The notes under the pieces: generated by a model
Told to the model about the DNA's origin: nothing
Database searches by the model: none
Seen by the model: only the letters and a program-made list of their open reading frames with translations
From: Pseudomonadota bacterium
GTDB lineage: Bacteria > Pseudomonadota > Gammaproteobacteria > Xanthomonadales > Rhodanobacteraceae
Direction: 5' to 3'
DNA length: 64,000 bases
NCBI GenBank assembly: GCA_023388255.1
Contig: JAEWGO010000002.1
Coordinates: 248,001 to 312,000 of the forward strand
Shown: positions 1 to 8,326 of the stretch, piece by piece
Layout: each line of letters starts with the position of its first letter
Numbering within the stretch: the first letter of the stretch is position 1
Translations under genes and position numbers: made by a program

Positions 1-232
1 CGCCCACCCCGCCAAACGCTCCGATGGCGCCCCTGGCAACGATTGGCGAGTAGCGCTTGCCCCATCTTCATCAGGTCTCCCAACCGTTCGTGCCGAGGGT
101 TCGAAGCATGAACGGCGAGGCATCAAGGGCGCGCGCCCTTCGATGACTCGAATGTCACTCCATCCAGAGGTATCGCAGGATCAGGGAGAACGATTTCATT
201 GGGAAGGCAGTTGCGGATGAAGCTTCTCGTGT
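1..232. other. No gene recognised at left edge
   Basis: Between the window edge and the 3' end of the ABC-F gene I see no supported reading frame, RNA gene or clear terminator hairpin. The stretch may hold the end or promoter of a gene that lies outside the window. Confidence 0.4.
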
Positions 233-2116
233 CTACGGCGCGTCCAGCTCCTGCCAGCGCAAATAGGCCGCATCGAGTTCAGCCTGCAACGCGGCGAGGT
301 CGTTGTTGACCGCCACGAGCGTCGCGCTGTCCTGCTGGTAGAACGACGGCTCCTGCATCTTCACGCCGAGTTCGGCGATGCGCGTTTCGAGCAACTCGAT
401 GCGCTGCGGCAATTCGTCGAGTTCGCGTGCTTCCTTGTAGCTCAGCTTGCGTTTCGCCACCGCGGTGGTCGGCGACGTATCCGGTTTTGCTTCCGACTTC
501 GCAGCCTCGGACTTGCGCGATGCGGCAATGCGTGCGGTTTGGCGCAGCCAGTCGGCATAACCGCCGACGTAGTCGCCGACGTGCCCCTCGCCCTCCAGCA
601 CCAGGGTGCTGGTGACGACGTTGTCGAGGAACTCGCGATCGTGCGACACCAGCAGCAACGTGCCGGGGTACGCGGCCAGCAACTCCTCCAGCAATTCCAG
701 CGTCTCGACGTCGAGGTCGTTGGTCGGTTCGTCCATCACCAGCAGGTTCGACGGCTTCGCGAACAACTTGGCCAGCAGCAGGCGATTGCGCTCGCCACCA
801 GACAACGCAGTGATCGGCGCGCGCGCACGATCGGGTGAGAACAGGAAGTCCTGCAGATAGCCGATCGCGTGCTTGCGCGCACCGTTGACCTCGATGAACT
901 CGCGCCCTTCGGCGACGTTGTCGAGCGCGCTCATGTCGTCGCGCAGATGCGTGCGGTGCTGATCGAAATAGGCGATCTCGAGGTTCGTGCCGAGCTTCAC
1001 TTCGCCGGACTGCGGCGCAAGCTGGCCGAGCAACAGTTTCAGCAAGGTCGTCTTGCCCGAGCCGTTCGGGCCGATCAGGCCGACGCGATCGCCGCGCTGG
1101 ATCGTCGTGGTCAGTTCGCCGACGATCACACGGTCGCCGAAACCGAAATGGACGCGATCGACGTCGATCACGCGCCGCCCCGATGCCGCCGCCGTGCCAA
1201 CCTGCAACTTCGCGTTGCCGCCGATCTCGCGCCGCTGCGAACGCTCGCGCCGCATCTCTTCGAGCGCACGCACGCGACCCTCGTTGCGCGTGCGTCGTGC
1301 CTTGATGCCCTGGCGGATCCACACCTCTTCCTGCGCGAGCTTCTTGTCGAACAACGCGCGTTCCTGCGCTTCGGCGTGCAGGCGTTCCTCGCGCCGGCGC
1401 AGGTAGTTCTCGTAGTCGCCCGGCCAACTCGTGACCTGGCCGCGATCGATCTCGACGATGCGCGTCGCCAGCGCGCGCAGGAAGCGGCGATCGTGCGTGA
1501 CGAACACCACGCTGCCGGCGAAGTCGAGCAGCAGGCGTTCAAGCCAGTCGATCGCCTCGATGTCGAGGTGGTTGGTCGGTTCGTCGAGCAGCAGCACGTC
1601 CGGATCGAGCACCAGCGCGCGCGCCAGCAGCACGCGCCGCTTCATGCCGCCGGACAGCGCGGAAAATTCCGCCTCTTCGGGCAGATCGAGACGCGTCAAC
1701 ACATTCGACACGCGGCGGTCGAGATCCCAGCCGTTTTCGGCCTCGATCTGCGTCTGCACGTGCGCCATCGCATCCGAGTTGCCGGGCACGTCGAGGTGAT
1801 GGCTCAGGTGGTGGAACTGGGCCAGCAATTCGCCGAGATGGCCGAGCGCGCCGGCAACGACATCGAAGATCGAACCCGCGACGTCGTGCGGCACTTCCTG
1901 AGCGAGCTTGGCGACGCGCACGCCGCCCTGCACGCGCACCTCGCCATCGTCCGGCTTCAGCTCGCCGGCGATGAGTTTCATCAACGTGGATTTGCCGGCG
2001 CCATTGCGCCCGACGATGCAGACACGCTCGTTGCGCTCGATCGCGAGATCGACCTTTTCGAGCAGGAGCGGGCCGCCGACCGAATAGTCGAGGTTGACGA
2101 GATTGACGAGGGACAT
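233..2116 (-). CDS. uup: ABC-F family ATPase, Uup type
   Basis: A 627-residue soluble protein with two ABC ATPase domains in tandem and no membrane segments, the layout of ABC-F proteins that act on ribosomes. The first Walker A (GRNGAGKST) is at residues 36-44 and the first signature is LSGGMKRR. The second domain carries GPNGSGKTT and LSGGERNR. A charged C-terminal helical tail follows and is typical of Uup, which is linked to precise excision of transposons and ribosome function. I chose the ATG at 2116 because MSLVNL is the usual family start; the open frame extends to a TTG at 2158, which would overlap the upstream gene. Assignment to Uup rather than another ABC-F class rests on length and the C-terminal tail. 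Confidence 0.88.
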   Translation of the reverse strand: MSLVNLVNLDYSVGGPLLLEKVDLAIERNERVCIVGRNGAGKSTLMKLIAGELKPDDGEVRVQGGVRVAKLAQEVPHDVAGSIFDVVAGALGHLGELLAQFHHLSHHLDVPGNSDAMAHVQTQIEAENGWDLDRRVSNVLTRLDLPEEAEFSALSGGMKRRVLLARALVLDPDVLLLDEPTNHLDIEAIDWLERLLLDFAGSVVFVTHDRRFLRALATRIVEIDRGQVTSWPGDYENYLRRREERLHAEAQERALFDKKLAQEEVWIRQGIKARRTRNEGRVRALEEMRRERSQRREIGGNAKLQVGTAAASGRRVIDVDRVHFGFGDRVIVGELTTTIQRGDRVGLIGPNGSGKTTLLKLLLGQLAPQSGEVKLGTNLEIAYFDQHRTHLRDDMSALDNVAEGREFIEVNGARKHAIGYLQDFLFSPDRARAPITALSGGERNRLLLAKLFAKPSNLLVMDEPTNDLDVETLELLEELLAAYPGTLLLVSHDREFLDNVVTSTLVLEGEGHVGDYVGGYADWLRQTARIAASRKSEAAKSEAKPDTSPTTAVAKRKLSYKEARELDELPQRIELLETRIAELGVKMQEPSFYQQDSATLVAVNNDLAALQAELDAAYLRWQELDAP

Positions 2117-2154
2117 GGTCTGTATGGGTCGATACGGAGGGGTGCCGCTTCCCG

Positions 2155-2619
2155 TCAATGGGTGCGGTGCGAGGTCGGCGTCGGGATCGCGTCGGGCGCC
2201 AGTACAATGCGCAGCGCATTGGCGTACAACGTTTCCACGCCGGTTTCGACGCGCACGCCGAGAATGGCGGCGCGGTCGATCTGCAACGGTGAAAACACGA
2301 AATTGGCCGAGAACGTGATCCGCGCCTCCGATCCTGAACTTTCATGCAGCCGGGATGCGGCTTCGCGCAATGACATGAGGTCGCCGGCGCCGAGCTCGGC
2401 GCGCGCAATCTGCAGCTCGCCGAGTCTGGCCAGGATCACCATCTGGTCGAACGGCTGGTTCACCGGCGTAACCACATCCACCACCACGCACAGCCGCGGC
2501 AACACAACCGGGATGGCAGGCAGCTGCAATTGGTCGCGGTAGATCCCGACCAGAGTCTGCTTGCCGCCGGCTTCTTGACGAATATCGTCGCAGAAGATCG
2601 CGTGTACGTATCGGTTCAT
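2155..2619 (-). CDS. Conserved hypothetical protein, 154 aa
   Basis: Function not recognised. The protein begins MNRYVHAIFCDDIRQE, has no signal peptide or membrane segment, and alternates hydrophobic and polar residues as in a beta-rich cytosolic fold. It contains the string GGKQTLVGIY near residue 20. Similar small proteins of unknown function often start with an invasion of the same '...FCDDIR..GK..L.G.Y' pattern, which suggests a conserved domain, but I cannot name it with certainty. The gene lies 38 bp upstream of the ABC-F gene on the same strand and is probably cotranscribed with it. Confidence 0.7.
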   Translation of the reverse strand: MNRYVHAIFCDDIRQEAGGKQTLVGIYRDQLQLPAIPVVLPRLCVVVDVVTPVNQPFDQMVILARLGELQIARAELGAGDLMSLREAASRLHESSGSEARITFSANFVFSPLQIDRAAILGVRVETGVETLYANALRIVLAPDAIPTPTSHRTH

Positions 2620-2904
2620 GGGGAACTCGTGATGAAAAAGAAACCGGCGAAGCAGTGTTTCGTGCGAAGAAGGCGGTCCGGCTCATCCGTCCGACCGGGC
2701 GCGCCGTGCACCTGTGCGCCCAGACCTGTCGCCGGGCTTTTCGAAGTCATACCACCGGCTTCTCGCAACGCACCGATGCGTCGCGCGGACGCCCTGCGGA
2801 TGCGATCTGGTGGGCCGCGTCTGCAAGTTCCCCATGCCGGTGCCACGTTCTGCATTCACCATACATGAGCGGAAGTAGCGGCACCAAGCCGAAACGCCAA
2901 ACGT

Positions 2905-3888
2905 TCATGCCGCACTGCGAAGTTCACCGCGCCGCGCCGCGAGCGCCCGCTCGATCACTTCCCATCCCGCATCCGCACGATGCGCCTGCTCGCTCAACAC
3001 GCGCCGGAACGCGCGCGCGCCGGGCAGCCCCTGATACAGGCCAAGGATATGCCGCGTGATGTGCTGCAGGCGGTCGCCGCGCGCGAGATGCTCCTCGACA
3101 TACGGACGCAACCGCGCGATGACCTCGTCGCGATCCGGCAACGGCGTGCCGAACAACGCGTGCTCGATCTCCGCCAACCGGTACGGCTCGTGATACGCGG
3201 TGCGTCCGAGCATCACGCCATCGACATGGCGCAGATGTTCGTCTACCTGCGCAACCGTCGCGATGCCGCCGTTGATGACGACGTTGAGTTGAGGATGCTC
3301 GCGCTTGAGCCGATACACGCGCTCGTAGTTCAGCGGCGGCACCTCGCGGTTCTCCTTCGGCGACAGCCCCTTCAACCACGCCTTGCGCGCATGCACGATG
3401 AAGGTATCGCAACCGGCCGCGTGCACGTTTTCGATGAACTCGGCGAGCCCGGCATACTCGTCCTGCTCGTCGACGCCGATGCGGCACTTCACCGTGACCA
3501 CCGCGCGTGTATCCGCGACCGCATCGCGCATCGCACGCACGCAATCCGCGACCAGCACCGGCTCGCGCATCAGGCACGCACCGAAGCGCCCCGACTGCAC
3601 GCGATCCGACGGGCAACCGACGTTGAGATTGATCTCGTCGTACCCCAGCTCCGCGCCGATCAGCGCCGCCTGCGCGAGCTCGTCCGGCTCCGAACCGCCG
3701 AGTTGCAACGCAAGCGGATGCTCGCTGATGTCGTAGCCGAGCAGACGCGCGCGATTGCCGTGGATCGCCGCCGGCGCGGTGACCATCTCGGTATACAACA
3801 ACGTGTTTGGCGCCAGCAGGCGATGGAAGTACCGGCAGTGCCGGTCAGTCCAATCCATCATCGGTGCGACACAGATTTTCCAGTTCAT
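2905..3888 (-). CDS. dusA: tRNA-dihydrouridine(20/20a) synthase DusA
   Basis: A 327-residue FMN enzyme that reduces uridine to dihydrouridine in the tRNA D-loop with NADPH. The N-terminus has the Dus signature VAPMMDWTDRHCRYF and EMVTAPAAIHG. The catalytic-cysteine loop NLNVGCPSDRVQSGRFGACL follows near residue 100, and the phosphate-binding region reads NGGIATVAQV and GVMLGRTAYHEPY. The GRFGACLM loop and the total length match DusA rather than DusB or DusC. The ATG at 3888 gives the standard start MNWKICVAPMMDWTD. It is a monocistronic-looking housekeeping gene, separated from both neighbours. Confidence 0.95.
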   Translation of the reverse strand: MNWKICVAPMMDWTDRHCRYFHRLLAPNTLLYTEMVTAPAAIHGNRARLLGYDISEHPLALQLGGSEPDELAQAALIGAELGYDEINLNVGCPSDRVQSGRFGACLMREPVLVADCVRAMRDAVADTRAVVTVKCRIGVDEQDEYAGLAEFIENVHAAGCDTFIVHARKAWLKGLSPKENREVPPLNYERVYRLKREHPQLNVVINGGIATVAQVDEHLRHVDGVMLGRTAYHEPYRLAEIEHALFGTPLPDRDEVIARLRPYVEEHLARGDRLQHITRHILGLYQGLPGARAFRRVLSEQAHRADAGWEVIERALAARRGELRSAA

Positions 3889-3916
3889 CCGCCTATTCTA
3901 ACCGTCGCAACCTGTC

Positions 3917-6067
3917 TCACTCCGCCGGCAGCTCCATCTCGCGCAGCAGATGCGGCGCCGGATAGACCTTGGCCATCAGCCAGCGCAGGTAGCGCATGTC
4001 GACATGGATCGCGCGCTTGTAGCGCGGATCGAACATCCAGCTTGCGCTGACCGCTTCCCAGTTGCTGTCGAAGTTTAGGCCGATCAGACGGCCGTGCGCG
4101 TCGAGCACGGGCGAGCCGGAGTTGCCGCCGGTGGTGTCGAGGTTGGTCATGAAGTCGACTGTCTGCGTGTGCAGCCCGGGATCGAGGGTCGTTCCGAAAT
4201 CGCCCTTGGCTATCGCTTCGAGCAGCGGTTCCGGTGCGTCGAATGGTGCGCGACCGGTGTGCTTTTCGACGATGCCGGCGACCGTGGTCAGCGGCGTGTA
4301 GTGCACGGCGTCGCGCGGGTCGAGTGCTGAAACTTTTCCGTAGCTGACGCGCAGGGTCGAATTCGCATCCGGATAAACCGCACGGCCCTTTGAAGCGCGA
4401 TAGCCGATCAGCGCGCGCATGTAGGCCGGACGCAGGCGCAGGAGTTCGCCGTCGCTGACCTTGCCGGCGTCCTCGATGCGCAGCAACGCGGGCGCGAGCC
4501 GCACCGCGGCGGCGATCAGGGTGTCATCGGATGCGCCGAGCATGGCCGAGTCGGCGTGCATCAGACGCAAGCGCTCGGCTTCGTCGCCGAGGCGCGTGCC
4601 GGCGTAGAGCGCATCGAGATGCGAGGCGAGCTCGGCCGCTGTCGTGCCGAACACGGCATCGATCTCGGCCATATGCTGCGCCGTCGGCAATGCCTGGTAC
4701 TGGCGCACGAGGTCAGCAACCAGCGCCTTCTCGACCGCGACCGCATGGCGCCGCTGCACCTGCTTGAGCTGACCGGCGATCAAGTTCTCGTCGCGCTGCT
4801 GATAGCCGATTTCACGCGCAGCGTCGGTTTTCGAATGTTCAGCCGCAAGACGATGCAGCGTCAACGCGGACTTCAGCAATTGCGTCTGGGTACGCAGCGC
4901 TCCGAGCAACTGGTCGCGCTCGCGCGTCGCGGCGATCGTGTCGAGCACGCGCTGCGCGGCGTCGATGTCGGCGCGCGTCGCCTTCGCCTTCGGCTGCTGA
5001 TCCAGCCATGCGTACATGGCTTGCTCGTCCTTCGCGCGCACGTTGACCGCTTCGCTGCGGCGCAGGCCATCGAGTTCGCCCTGCGCGCGCTTGAGGTTGT
5101 TCTTCAGGCTTGCCAATTGTGACGCATAGCGCACGCGCGCGTCGGCATCTGCTACCCCGGCCGCTTCTATCACGTGGATCAAGCCGCCGAACAGCGCGAT
5201 GCGCGACGGCAGTTGCCATTCCACCTGTTGCGCGAACTCGCTTGCCATGCGGTTGCGGAACGTGATGCCGGGATAGCCGGCGAGCATCGCATAGTCGCCC
5301 TCGCGCACCGGCTCGATCGCGATCCGCAGGTGCGCCGGCGGCGCATACGGTACGTTGTCTGGCGAGAAATCGGCCGGCTTGCCGTCCTTGCCGACATAGG
5401 CGCGCAGCAGCGTGAAGTCGCCGCTGTGACGTGGCCAGACGAAGTTGTCGATCTCGCCACCGTAGGCGCCGATCGCTTCGGGTGGCGCGTAAACGAGGCG
5501 AATGTCGCGCAGTTCGAGTTGGCGGATGCGATAGAAGTCGGTGCCGTAGTGCATGTTGGCGACGCTGCAACGCGTGCCGGGTTCGCGCTCGCATTCGGCG
5601 ACAACCGCCTTGCTCGCCACCTCGACCGCATCGTGGTACGCACGGCCTTTCTTGCCGCGCGCGGATGAGAGGATGCGATCGGTGATGCGATCGAATCCGG
5701 TGGTGACCAGCACGCGATAGTCCGGATTGGCCGGCAATTCCGCGCTGCGATCCGTGGCGACGTAGCCGTGTCTGATTAGGTCGCGCTCGGGCTTGCTGTT
5801 GTACTGGATCACGCCATAGGCGACGTGGTGATTGGTCAGCACGAGGCCATCCTTCGACACGAACGCGCCGCTCGCGCCGCCGACCTTGACCACCGCGTTC
5901 ATCGGTGCTCGCGTCAGATCGGCAAGGTCGCCGGGTTGCCCTTGGAAACCCGCCGCTTTCAACGACGCGGCGATATCGGGCAACTGCGCCGGCAGCCACA
6001 TGCCTTCGTCGGCACTGGCGGCGCCGGAGCAGATCATGGACAGGGCAAGCAGGCATTGACGTTTCAT
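3917..6067 (-). CDS. S46 family dipeptidyl peptidase (DPP7/DPP11-like)
   Basis: A 716-residue exported serine peptidase that removes dipeptides from peptide N-termini. A signal peptide (MKRQCLLALSMICSGAASA) is followed by the mature start DEGMWLPAQLP, typical of S46. The chymotrypsin-like fold shows the catalytic His region GLVLTNHHVAYG near residue 80 and the catalytic Ser in GGNSGSPV near residue 650. Eighteen residues after that Ser, where DPP7 enzymes have Gly and DPP11 enzymes have Arg, this protein has Ser (…NFDSNWEA), so substrate preference cannot be copied from either type. The frame extends upstream to 6502, but the signal peptide fixes the ATG at 6067. It is probably periplasmic and used for peptide catabolism. 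Confidence 0.92.
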   Translation of the reverse strand: MKRQCLLALSMICSGAASADEGMWLPAQLPDIAASLKAAGFQGQPGDLADLTRAPMNAVVKVGGASGAFVSKDGLVLTNHHVAYGVIQYNSKPERDLIRHGYVATDRSAELPANPDYRVLVTTGFDRITDRILSSARGKKGRAYHDAVEVASKAVVAECEREPGTRCSVANMHYGTDFYRIRQLELRDIRLVYAPPEAIGAYGGEIDNFVWPRHSGDFTLLRAYVGKDGKPADFSPDNVPYAPPAHLRIAIEPVREGDYAMLAGYPGITFRNRMASEFAQQVEWQLPSRIALFGGLIHVIEAAGVADADARVRYASQLASLKNNLKRAQGELDGLRRSEAVNVRAKDEQAMYAWLDQQPKAKATRADIDAAQRVLDTIAATRERDQLLGALRTQTQLLKSALTLHRLAAEHSKTDAAREIGYQQRDENLIAGQLKQVQRRHAVAVEKALVADLVRQYQALPTAQHMAEIDAVFGTTAAELASHLDALYAGTRLGDEAERLRLMHADSAMLGASDDTLIAAAVRLAPALLRIEDAGKVSDGELLRLRPAYMRALIGYRASKGRAVYPDANSTLRVSYGKVSALDPRDAVHYTPLTTVAGIVEKHTGRAPFDAPEPLLEAIAKGDFGTTLDPGLHTQTVDFMTNLDTTGGNSGSPVLDAHGRLIGLNFDSNWEAVSASWMFDPRYKRAIHVDMRYLRWLMAKVYPAPHLLREMELPAE

Positions 6068-6203
6068 GGGCAACCTCGACCAGTGGGCAGCGACGAAACG
6101 GCGCAGGGTAGCATCGCGCGCGCATTCACTCGCCGATGGCGCGATGTTCGCTCGCATGCACGAGCGATCTATCATCGTGGTTCCAGCAGCTACGGAGTGA
6201 CGA

Positions 6204-6899
6204 ATGAACCTCGAAGGCAAACGGGTAGCGGTGACCGGCGGATTCGGCACGCTCGGCGCGGCGGTCGTGCGCGCGGCGCAGGCGGCGGGCGCGCAGGTCG
6301 CGGCAATCGATCGTGCCGCGGCACCGGCGACGGGCATCGATCTCGGTGACGCGCAATTGTTCGGTGGCGTCGATCTCGCCGATGCCGATGCCGCGAAGGC
6401 CACGCTGGATGGCGTCGCACAGGCGCTTGGCGGGCTCGATGCGCTGGTGAACATCGCCGGTGCGTTCCGCTGGGAGACGCTCGACGCCGGCAATCTCGAC
6501 ACCTGGGATCTGCTCTATCGCGTCAACCTGCGCACCGCGGCAGCGGCGAGCAAGGCAGCGATCCCGCATCTCGAGCAGCGCGGCGGCGGACGCATCGTCA
6601 ACATCGGCGCCAACGGCGCAGTGAAGGCAGGCGCGGGCATGGGCGCCTACGCGGCGTCGAAGGCCGGCGTCGCGCGGCTGACCGAAGCGCTTGCCGAGGA
6701 ACTCAAGGATCGGCGCATCACGGTCAACGCGCTGTTGCCGAGCATCATCGATACGCCGCCGAATCGCGCCGACATGCCGACCGCGGATTTCGATCGTTGG
6801 GTGAAGCCCGCGCAGCTTGCCGACGTGGTCGTGTTCCTGCTGTCGGATTCGGGCGTCGCGATCACCGGCGCATTGCTGCCGGTCGTCGGTCGCGTGTGA
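6204..6899 (+). CDS. Short-chain dehydrogenase/reductase family protein
   Basis: A 231-residue Rossmann-fold protein of classical SDR size. The nucleotide-binding motif TGGFGTLG is at residues 11-18. NIAG takes the place of the usual NNAG, and the active-site YAASKAG is present. The catalytic Ser usually found 13 residues before the Tyr (NISS…) is replaced: the string here is IVNIGANGAVKAGAG, with Ala at that position. It may be inactive or use an altered mechanism. A Shine-Dalgarno GGAG lies 6 nt before the ATG. It is divergent from the S46 peptidase gene, and the substrate cannot be read from sequence. Confidence 0.85.
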   Translation: MNLEGKRVAVTGGFGTLGAAVVRAAQAAGAQVAAIDRAAAPATGIDLGDAQLFGGVDLADADAAKATLDGVAQALGGLDALVNIAGAFRWETLDAGNLDTWDLLYRVNLRTAAAASKAAIPHLEQRGGGRIVNIGANGAVKAGAGMGAYAASKAGVARLTEALAEELKDRRITVNALLPSIIDTPPNRADMPTADFDRWVKPAQLADVVVFLLSDSGVAITGALLPVVGRV

Positions 6900-6980
6900 C
6901 GGCACACATGCTTGAACAAGACCCCGGTGTCGCGCGCCGCTGATGCGACACGCGATACCGGGCTACTGTGGAACGGAATA

Positions 6981-8147
6981 TCAGCGGATGCCGCTGAGGA
7001 AATTGCCGTCGATCCCGATCAATTCGCCGCTGCCATCCAGATGCAGCCAGCCGGCGCCTTCCGGGTTCTCGTAGATCTCGGTGCCGTCCGGCGTGATCGA
7101 ATCGACGTACTGGCCGCCGATCGGAATCTGGCGGATATGCATGTCGCCGAGCGTGTTCTGGTCGAGTCCGGCGACGACCATCGCGCGATCGCCCTGGGTG
7201 ATCATCAAGCGGTTCGACAAGGTCATGCCGTTGTTGGCGTTGAACGGCGTCGTGTTGATCGTGATCTTGGTGCCGTCGTCGAGGTTCAAGGTCATCGTGC
7301 CGTAGAAGTCGCCGACGTGCTTGCCATCGACTTCGACGTGCGGGTCGCCCCAGATGCGCGTCGTCTCGCCGGTCTTCTTGTTGGTCAGCGTGAACTCGGA
7401 ATTGCCCTCGTTGAGATCGAGCGTGTAGTTGCCGAGGTCGATGTGCGCCTTGCCGCCATCCTGCTGCACGGTCCATTCCGGCTGCGCCTGTGGGCGGATG
7501 CCCTGCGCGCGGTTGAGGAAGTCGATGATCGCGTTCGATTCGACCTTGCTGATGTGGCCGTCAATCGACGCGAAACCGATCATCTGCAGCACGGTCGAAC
7601 GCTCGCTCGGGCTGAGCTTGGAAAGGTCGGCGCTGTTCAGCGCCTTGCTGACGTCCTTCTGGTTCTGGCAACCATCACAGGTGCCGAGCATGCCTTGGCC
7701 GGCGCCGACGAACAGCGCGTCCTTGAAGCCCTGCACGACCTTGTCGACGAGGAAACCGAGGATGCCGCCGAACAACGGATGCGTCGGGCTCTGCTGCGCC
7801 AGCTGTGCAGTCGGCGACGGCATGTAGCCGCCCAACGAACCCGGTGTCTGCAGGTGGCCGAGATTGCCGCCGGTCAACGTGTCGAACAGACGACCGGTGG
7901 ATTCGAACGTATGCACCATGCCGGTGATCACGTCGGCGTCGGCGTTGCTGATGAAGCCGTCGGCGGACAAGGTCTGCGTGACCGACATCAGGACATTCTT
8001 CTCCTGCGTCGACAGATTGCCGAGGTTGGCCGCATCGAGCGTGGCGCGCACGCGCGTCGCGCCGAGGCTCGGATCGACGTTCGACAGCGCATTGTTCATC
8101 GCGCCGCGGAACTGGGTGTTTTCGGCAAAATTTCCAAGAATCGACAT
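6981..8147 (-). CDS. DUF1521 (NopE-like) self-cleaving protein, candidate T3SS effector
   Basis: A 388-residue protein without a signal peptide. The C-terminal part (about 223-388) matches the DUF1521 domain, with IWGDPHVEVDGKHVGDFYG at its core. In Bradyrhizobium NopE1, a type III effector, and in a Vibrio coralliilyticus protein, this domain cuts itself at GD|PH when Ca2+ or similar ions are added. The equivalent Asp268-Pro269 bond (codons 7346-7341) is intact here. The N-terminal part has two related stretches (45-81 and 178-214), each ending in a loop of the form S.DGxIS..(D/E), like a reduced EF-hand. A cysteine pair (CDGC) lies near residue 158. I chose the ATG at 8147 because AAGGGG lies 8 nt upstream; an ATG at 8153 is too close to that site. 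The gene stands just behind sctP and has its own upstream GGGWWWACCC box. That it is a secreted effector is inferred from family and location. Confidence 0.85.
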   Translation of the reverse strand: MSILGNFAENTQFRGAMNNALSNVDPSLGATRVRATLDAANLGNLSTQEKNVLMSVTQTLSADGFISNADADVITGMVHTFESTGRLFDTLTGGNLGHLQTPGSLGGYMPSPTAQLAQQSPTHPLFGGILGFLVDKVVQGFKDALFVGAGQGMLGTCDGCQNQKDVSKALNSADLSKLSPSERSTVLQMIGFASIDGHISKVESNAIIDFLNRAQGIRPQAQPEWTVQQDGGKAHIDLGNYTLDLNEGNSEFTLTNKKTGETTRIWGDPHVEVDGKHVGDFYGTMTLNLDDGTKITINTTPFNANNGMTLSNRLMITQGDRAMVVAGLDQNTLGDMHIRQIPIGGQYVDSITPDGTEIYENPEGAGWLHLDGSGELIGIDGNFLSGIR

Positions 8148-8224
8148 GTGCATTTCCCCTTGAATCGGCTGGACCGGTTGTATGCGCCGGGGATTCTGCG
8201 CAAGCCGGCACGCGTGCGACAGCC

Positions 8225-8251
8225 GGGAATATCCCTAGCTAGGGAATACCC
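8225..8251 (-). promoter_or_regulatory. Repeated GGGWWWACCC-type box, copy 1 (DUF1521 gene)
   Basis: Two GGGAATA(T)CCC units separated by TAGCTA lie 78 bp upstream of the DUF1521 start. Close relatives of this box lie upstream of sctV (19961), the 232-aa protein (29328) and the 108-aa protein (30617). I infer a binding site for a shared regulator. Confidence 0.6.
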
Positions 8252-8326
8252 TTGCGGATGTTTTCGGGAACGATCGGGAATGCCACGACACGCATTGCGC
8301 GTGCCGGCAGAGAAACACGGACGGGA

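Noticed and set aside
869..2542. Long plus-strand frame of 557 codons opposite the ABC-F gene
   Set aside because: It is the complement of a clear ABC-F gene and has the Arg/Ala/His-rich composition of a high-GC shadow frame.
6068..6502. N-terminal extension of the S46 peptidase frame
   Set aside because: A signal peptide starts at 6067, and the extension lies under the divergent SDR gene.
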